A DNA stretch of 14,806 bases. Origin: CAIMZW01 sp037130455 (GTDB lineage: Bacteria > Actinomycetota > Actinomycetes > Nanopelagicales > Nanopelagicaceae). The stretch lies in the NCBI GenBank assembly GCA_037130455.1, contig JBAXSZ010000042.1, positions 1 through 14,806 of the forward strand, in the 5' to 3' direction. Made by a program: the position numbers and the translations under genes. Shown here in pieces: positions 11,853 through 14,806 of the stretch (its first letter is position 1; every line of letters starts with the position of its first letter). The notes beneath the pieces are model-generated. The model did no database searches, was not told the origin of the DNA, and worked only from the letters and a program-made list of their open reading frames with translations.

Positions 11853-14660
11853 ATGCTAAAAATGATCCAGAATTCAACCTCAACCAGTTCCGCTGCGAAG
11901 CGATTAATCCTGGGAACCCTTTTAGCGCTATTGGCCGCCACTGGCATTCAAGCCCCCGCCCGAGCAATCACAGTTCCCACTTTTGGGGCCTTTCCTGCCA
12001 TCAACGCGACTTGGGGCGTAGGTGCAGTTGCCGTCACGCCTCCAACATCAAATTCCGGTGGATCATGGTCACTGACTTCTTCTAACCCATCGGTTGCATC
12101 AGTTGTAGCAGGAACTACTACCTTGGCAATCCTCAACATTGGAACGTCCACAATTACAGCGAGCCAGGCTTCATTCGCAGATTTTGGTCCAAAGAACATC
12201 ACTACGGTTTTGACCGTCGGCGCAGCAACACCAGTTACTGGGTCTTTTCCCGCAATTAATACCGCATTGGATCAAAAGACAGTTTCCCTAACGGAGCCAA
12301 CTTCGCAATCTTCTGGAGCATGGACTTACATTTCTTCAAATCCATCGGTGGCCTCAGTTTTAGGTTCTACGTTGACATTGAATTCCATTGGAACTGTAAC
12401 GGTCACAGCGACTCAGGCCGCCAACTACAACTGGGCCGCCGTTATTAAGACCGCTCTCGTCACGATTACGGGCGGAGCTCCCGTTGTATCGCCATTCCCC
12501 GATATGCAGGTTGTGCTGGGTTCGGTTTTGAGCATGGCGCTTAATCCACCGACATCAACTTCATCTGGAGCTTGGACTTTCACCTCTTCTAATCCGACTG
12601 TGGCAACTGTGGTTGGAAATGTACTGACACCACTTTCGGTCGGCACGTCCACCATCAGCGCCATTCAGGCAGCTAGCGCAAATTACGCATCCGTCACCAA
12701 AACAATGACTGTGACAGTTGTAGGTGGACCTCCAACTGTAGGTGCTTTTCCGGATGTGACTGTGGCGCTTAAGCCACTGGCCACCAATTCATTTACTTTG
12801 CCACCACCTACTTCTAATTCCTCCGGGACATGGACGTACATATCGGCCAACCTTCAGGTGGCCACGATTGCTGGGAATGTAGTGACTGTGGTGGGGGCTG
12901 GAACATCAGTTATTTCGGCAACCCAAGCAGCGTCTGGCAAATATGGCGCTTCATCGCCCGTGTCTATGAATCTCACCGTTACTGGTGCCGCTCCAACTGT
13001 AGGCAAGTGGCCTGATATCGCTAGAAACTTAAGTGATGGCAAATTTACGCTCACTCCACCAACGTCAACCTCGGCCGGGGCATGGAGCTACAAATCCGAA
13101 AACCCAAATATTGCCACGGTTTCAGGAAATGAAGTAACCCCCGTTGGCGTCGGTAAAGCGATCATTACTGCAACACAGGCTTCCGACATTTTCTGGGCTT
13201 CGGCCACAGCGCAATTGAGTTTGTCATTAAATGGAATAGTTCCAGTTGTTGGATCCTTCGCTCCCATATCTATTGGTTTGGGAGATGCACCTTTCAATAT
13301 TTCTTTCCCAACTTCAACTTCCTCGGGTGAATGGGTCCTCACATCCAGCAATCCGGCAATCGCATCAGTTACCGGAACTCATGTCGCTGCAGTTGGTTTG
13401 GGAGTGACAACCATTAGCGCCATTCAGTCCGCACAAGGAAATTATTCCGCTTCAGCACCTGTCACATTTACTGTCACAGTTCTGCCAGTTCCAGAAGTAT
13501 CAGCGCTGCAAGATAAAAATGTTTCGCTTAGCGAAAAGACGGTCCTGTTGACTGATCCAACTTCAACTTCATCTGGCACCTGGAGTTACACCTCATCTGA
13601 TTCGGGTTTAGCAACTGTGGATGGCAAAACAGTGCATCTACTTTCCGTGGGAACTGTGACCATAAAAGCGATACAAGCAGGGACAAAGGATTTTGCACCC
13701 GTCACAAAAACTTTCACAATAAAAATCGGTTCCAAATCACCAGTTGTCGGTTCGCTTCCATCCATATCATTAGTTGTCGGTGAGGCACCTCGAAAGATTG
13801 CAACTCCAACTTCTGATTCTTCGGGGGAGTGGGTCTTCACTTCTGCAAATCCTTCGATCGTTTCCATCGCTAACGGTTCTCTCATTTCATCGGCTTCCGG
13901 AACTGCAATCATCACCGGGATTCAATCCGCGCAAGGTGAATTCTCGGCATCAGCACCAATCACCTTTACAGTAACTGTTTTAGGTAAACCAACTATTGGT
14001 TCTATCACAAATCGAACTTCTAACTTAAGTGAAAAGTCGATCACTCTTTCAAATCCGGCCTCTAATTCACCTGGCTTATGGAGCTTTACATCATCTAATC
14101 CAAAAATTGTTGCTGTATCGGGAAATGTCTTGACTCCTAAAGCCGTTGGTGTTGTCACGATCACCGCAATTCAGTCTGCAACAGCAACATTTTCATCGGC
14201 AACCACAACATTTACGGTGACCATAAGCCCAGGCACCGCCAACATTGTTTGGAATCCAATAATTGTGAAAATGACTGGCGCGGGTTCAGTAATCGTTCCA
14301 CCTCTTTCACCTTCCAAAGGAGTTTGGGGTTACACAATTTCTGATCTTTCTGTAGCAGTTATTGCTGGCGGAAAGATTCAAGGATTGAAAGCTGGAAAGA
14401 CGACAATTACGGCAACTCAAGTTGCATCCGGAACATACGGTGCACTTCGCGTAACAACAACGTTAACGGTTGTCCCTTCCGTTTCTATTACTGCATCTGG
14501 TCGCACTATTACAGTTTCAGTATCTGGCGGAATTGGAAAAGTGCTAATTAACGACAAGCCCGCAGTAGTTGGAAAGAATGTTGTGACTGCTGGCGCGAAG
14601 ATTATTCGTGTTTTTGTGAATGGATTGCCCGTCTTGACAAAAAGTCTAAATATTAAATAA
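11853..14660 (+). CDS. Large secreted protein of ten Ig-like (BIG2-like) repeats
   Basis: The 935-residue product starts with a signal peptide (basic AAKR, hydrophobic LILGTLLALLAATG, probable cut after APARA at residue 38). Residues 41-877 are ten consecutive domains of 82-87 residues, and 878-935 a short unrelated tail rich in Val/Ile/Lys. Each domain follows one pattern: P-x-V-G-x-F-P, then PTSxSSGxW, a SSNPxVAxV stretch, VGTxTIxAxQ, and a closing TxTVTV strand. Pattern and length resemble the bacterial Ig-like group 2 fold found in adhesins and surface proteins. There is no catalytic domain, LPXTG or C-terminal membrane helix, so it is probably a long stalk or coat protein held non-covalently. 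ATG 11853 is used; ATG 11862 is a near alternative. It is separated from the upstream gene by a terminator and probably has its own promoter. Confidence 0.85.
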   Translation: MLKMIQNSTSTSSAAKRLILGTLLALLAATGIQAPARAITVPTFGAFPAINATWGVGAVAVTPPTSNSGGSWSLTSSNPSVASVVAGTTTLAILNIGTSTITASQASFADFGPKNITTVLTVGAATPVTGSFPAINTALDQKTVSLTEPTSQSSGAWTYISSNPSVASVLGSTLTLNSIGTVTVTATQAANYNWAAVIKTALVTITGGAPVVSPFPDMQVVLGSVLSMALNPPTSTSSGAWTFTSSNPTVATVVGNVLTPLSVGTSTISAIQAASANYASVTKTMTVTVVGGPPTVGAFPDVTVALKPLATNSFTLPPPTSNSSGTWTYISANLQVATIAGNVVTVVGAGTSVISATQAASGKYGASSPVSMNLTVTGAAPTVGKWPDIARNLSDGKFTLTPPTSTSAGAWSYKSENPNIATVSGNEVTPVGVGKAIITATQASDIFWASATAQLSLSLNGIVPVVGSFAPISIGLGDAPFNISFPTSTSSGEWVLTSSNPAIASVTGTHVAAVGLGVTTISAIQSAQGNYSASAPVTFTVTVLPVPEVSALQDKNVSLSEKTVLLTDPTSTSSGTWSYTSSDSGLATVDGKTVHLLSVGTVTIKAIQAGTKDFAPVTKTFTIKIGSKSPVVGSLPSISLVVGEAPRKIATPTSDSSGEWVFTSANPSIVSIANGSLISSASGTAIITGIQSAQGEFSASAPITFTVTVLGKPTIGSITNRTSNLSEKSITLSNPASNSPGLWSFTSSNPKIVAVSGNVLTPKAVGVVTITAIQSATATFSSATTTFTVTISPGTANIVWNPIIVKMTGAGSVIVPPLSPSKGVWGYTISDLSVAVIAGGKIQGLKAGKTTITATQVASGTYGALRVTTTLTVVPSVSITASGRTITVSVSGGIGKVLINDKPAVVGKNVVTAGAKIIRVFVNGLPVLTKSLNIK
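11973..14483 (+). repeat. Ten tandem domains of about 83 codons
   Basis: Domain starts are near 11973, 12228, 12480, 12732, 12993, 13239, 13488, 13737, 13986 and 14235. The last five are each exactly 83 codons. Domains 6 and 8 resemble each other most (DAP/EAP, PTSxSSGEWV, SAQGxxSASAPxTFTVTVL), as do 7 and 9 (LSEKxxxL), so a two-domain unit was duplicated. Synonymous differences are numerous, so the expansion is not recent. Confidence 0.85.
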
Positions 14661-14806
14661 ATATCTATATTTAGGGTAGATGTCTAACGATTACTGCAGT
14701 TATCGCATCATTATTAGCGCTATTTCACAGTCAAAATAGGGCTGGCTCGTAGTGCACCACTGTTATTTATTTAGACGAACGAAATAATTTTCCTACTGCT
14801 GAAAAA
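14661..14806. other. Right-edge non-coding sequence
   Basis: AT-rich sequence with no recognisable gene, hairpin or promoter. An ATG at 14681 preceded by AGGG opens only 23 codons (to 14752) and is not convincing. No terminator for the repeat-protein gene was found here. Confidence 0.4.

Noticed and set aside
13586..13915. A 109-codon minus-strand frame opposite the Ig-like repeats
   Set aside because: Similar minus-strand frames recur opposite several repeat units, as expected from the repeated coding sequence rather than from real genes.
9663..14660. Sortase (LPXTG) anchoring of the two secreted proteins
   Set aside because: Neither C-terminus has an LPXTG-like motif followed by a hydrophobic helix and basic tail.
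14681..14752. 23-codon ORF after the repeat-protein gene
   Set aside because: Too short and without recognisable features; the AGGG before it may be chance.

Overview
The window looks like a moderate-GC actinobacterium. The best guess is a free-living freshwater planktonic lineage of the acI/Nanopelagicales type. This rests on the family make-up (an actinobacterial half-transporter pair, a membrane-tethered ECF sigma factor, large secreted Thr/Ser/Ala-rich proteins), tight gene packing and several likely leaderless starts. It is inference from gene content, not from a marker gene.

Region 1 (1-657) is regulatory. The 5' end of a minus-strand gene runs off the left edge. A 258-bp divergent spacer carries three perfect palindromes, one of which (TGAAAGCGCTTTCA) is an ideal LacI/CcpA-type operator. 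It leads into a 60-codon ORF that is little more than a signal peptide, probably the stub of a lost secreted protein.

Region 2 (667-4827, plus strand) is a translationally coupled three-gene operon: two half-size ABC exporters with complementary defects in their ATP sites, hence a heterodimer with one consensus and one degenerate site, followed by a TspO/MBR membrane protein.

Region 3 (7375-4831, minus strand) holds a GNAT-type acetyltransferase, a thioredoxin and a BenE-family transporter; the last two are separated by one base. BenE converges on tspO with only three bases between the stops.

Region 4 (7376-8090) has a 43-codon acidic ORF, a possible structured RNA with mutually exclusive pairings, and a triple 10-bp A-rich direct repeat.

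Region 5 (8091-14660, plus strand) looks like a cell-surface locus. It contains an ECF sigma factor fused through a transmembrane helix to an extracytoplasmic domain. A 132-nt structured leader follows with no gap. Next is a secreted protein with bacterial Ig-like domains and a 21-heptad alanine-rich coil, then a terminator, then a 935-residue secreted protein made of ten ~83-residue Ig-like (BIG2-like) repeats. The working hypothesis is an envelope-sensing sigma factor governing the adjacent surface coat. The last ~150 bases show no convincing gene.
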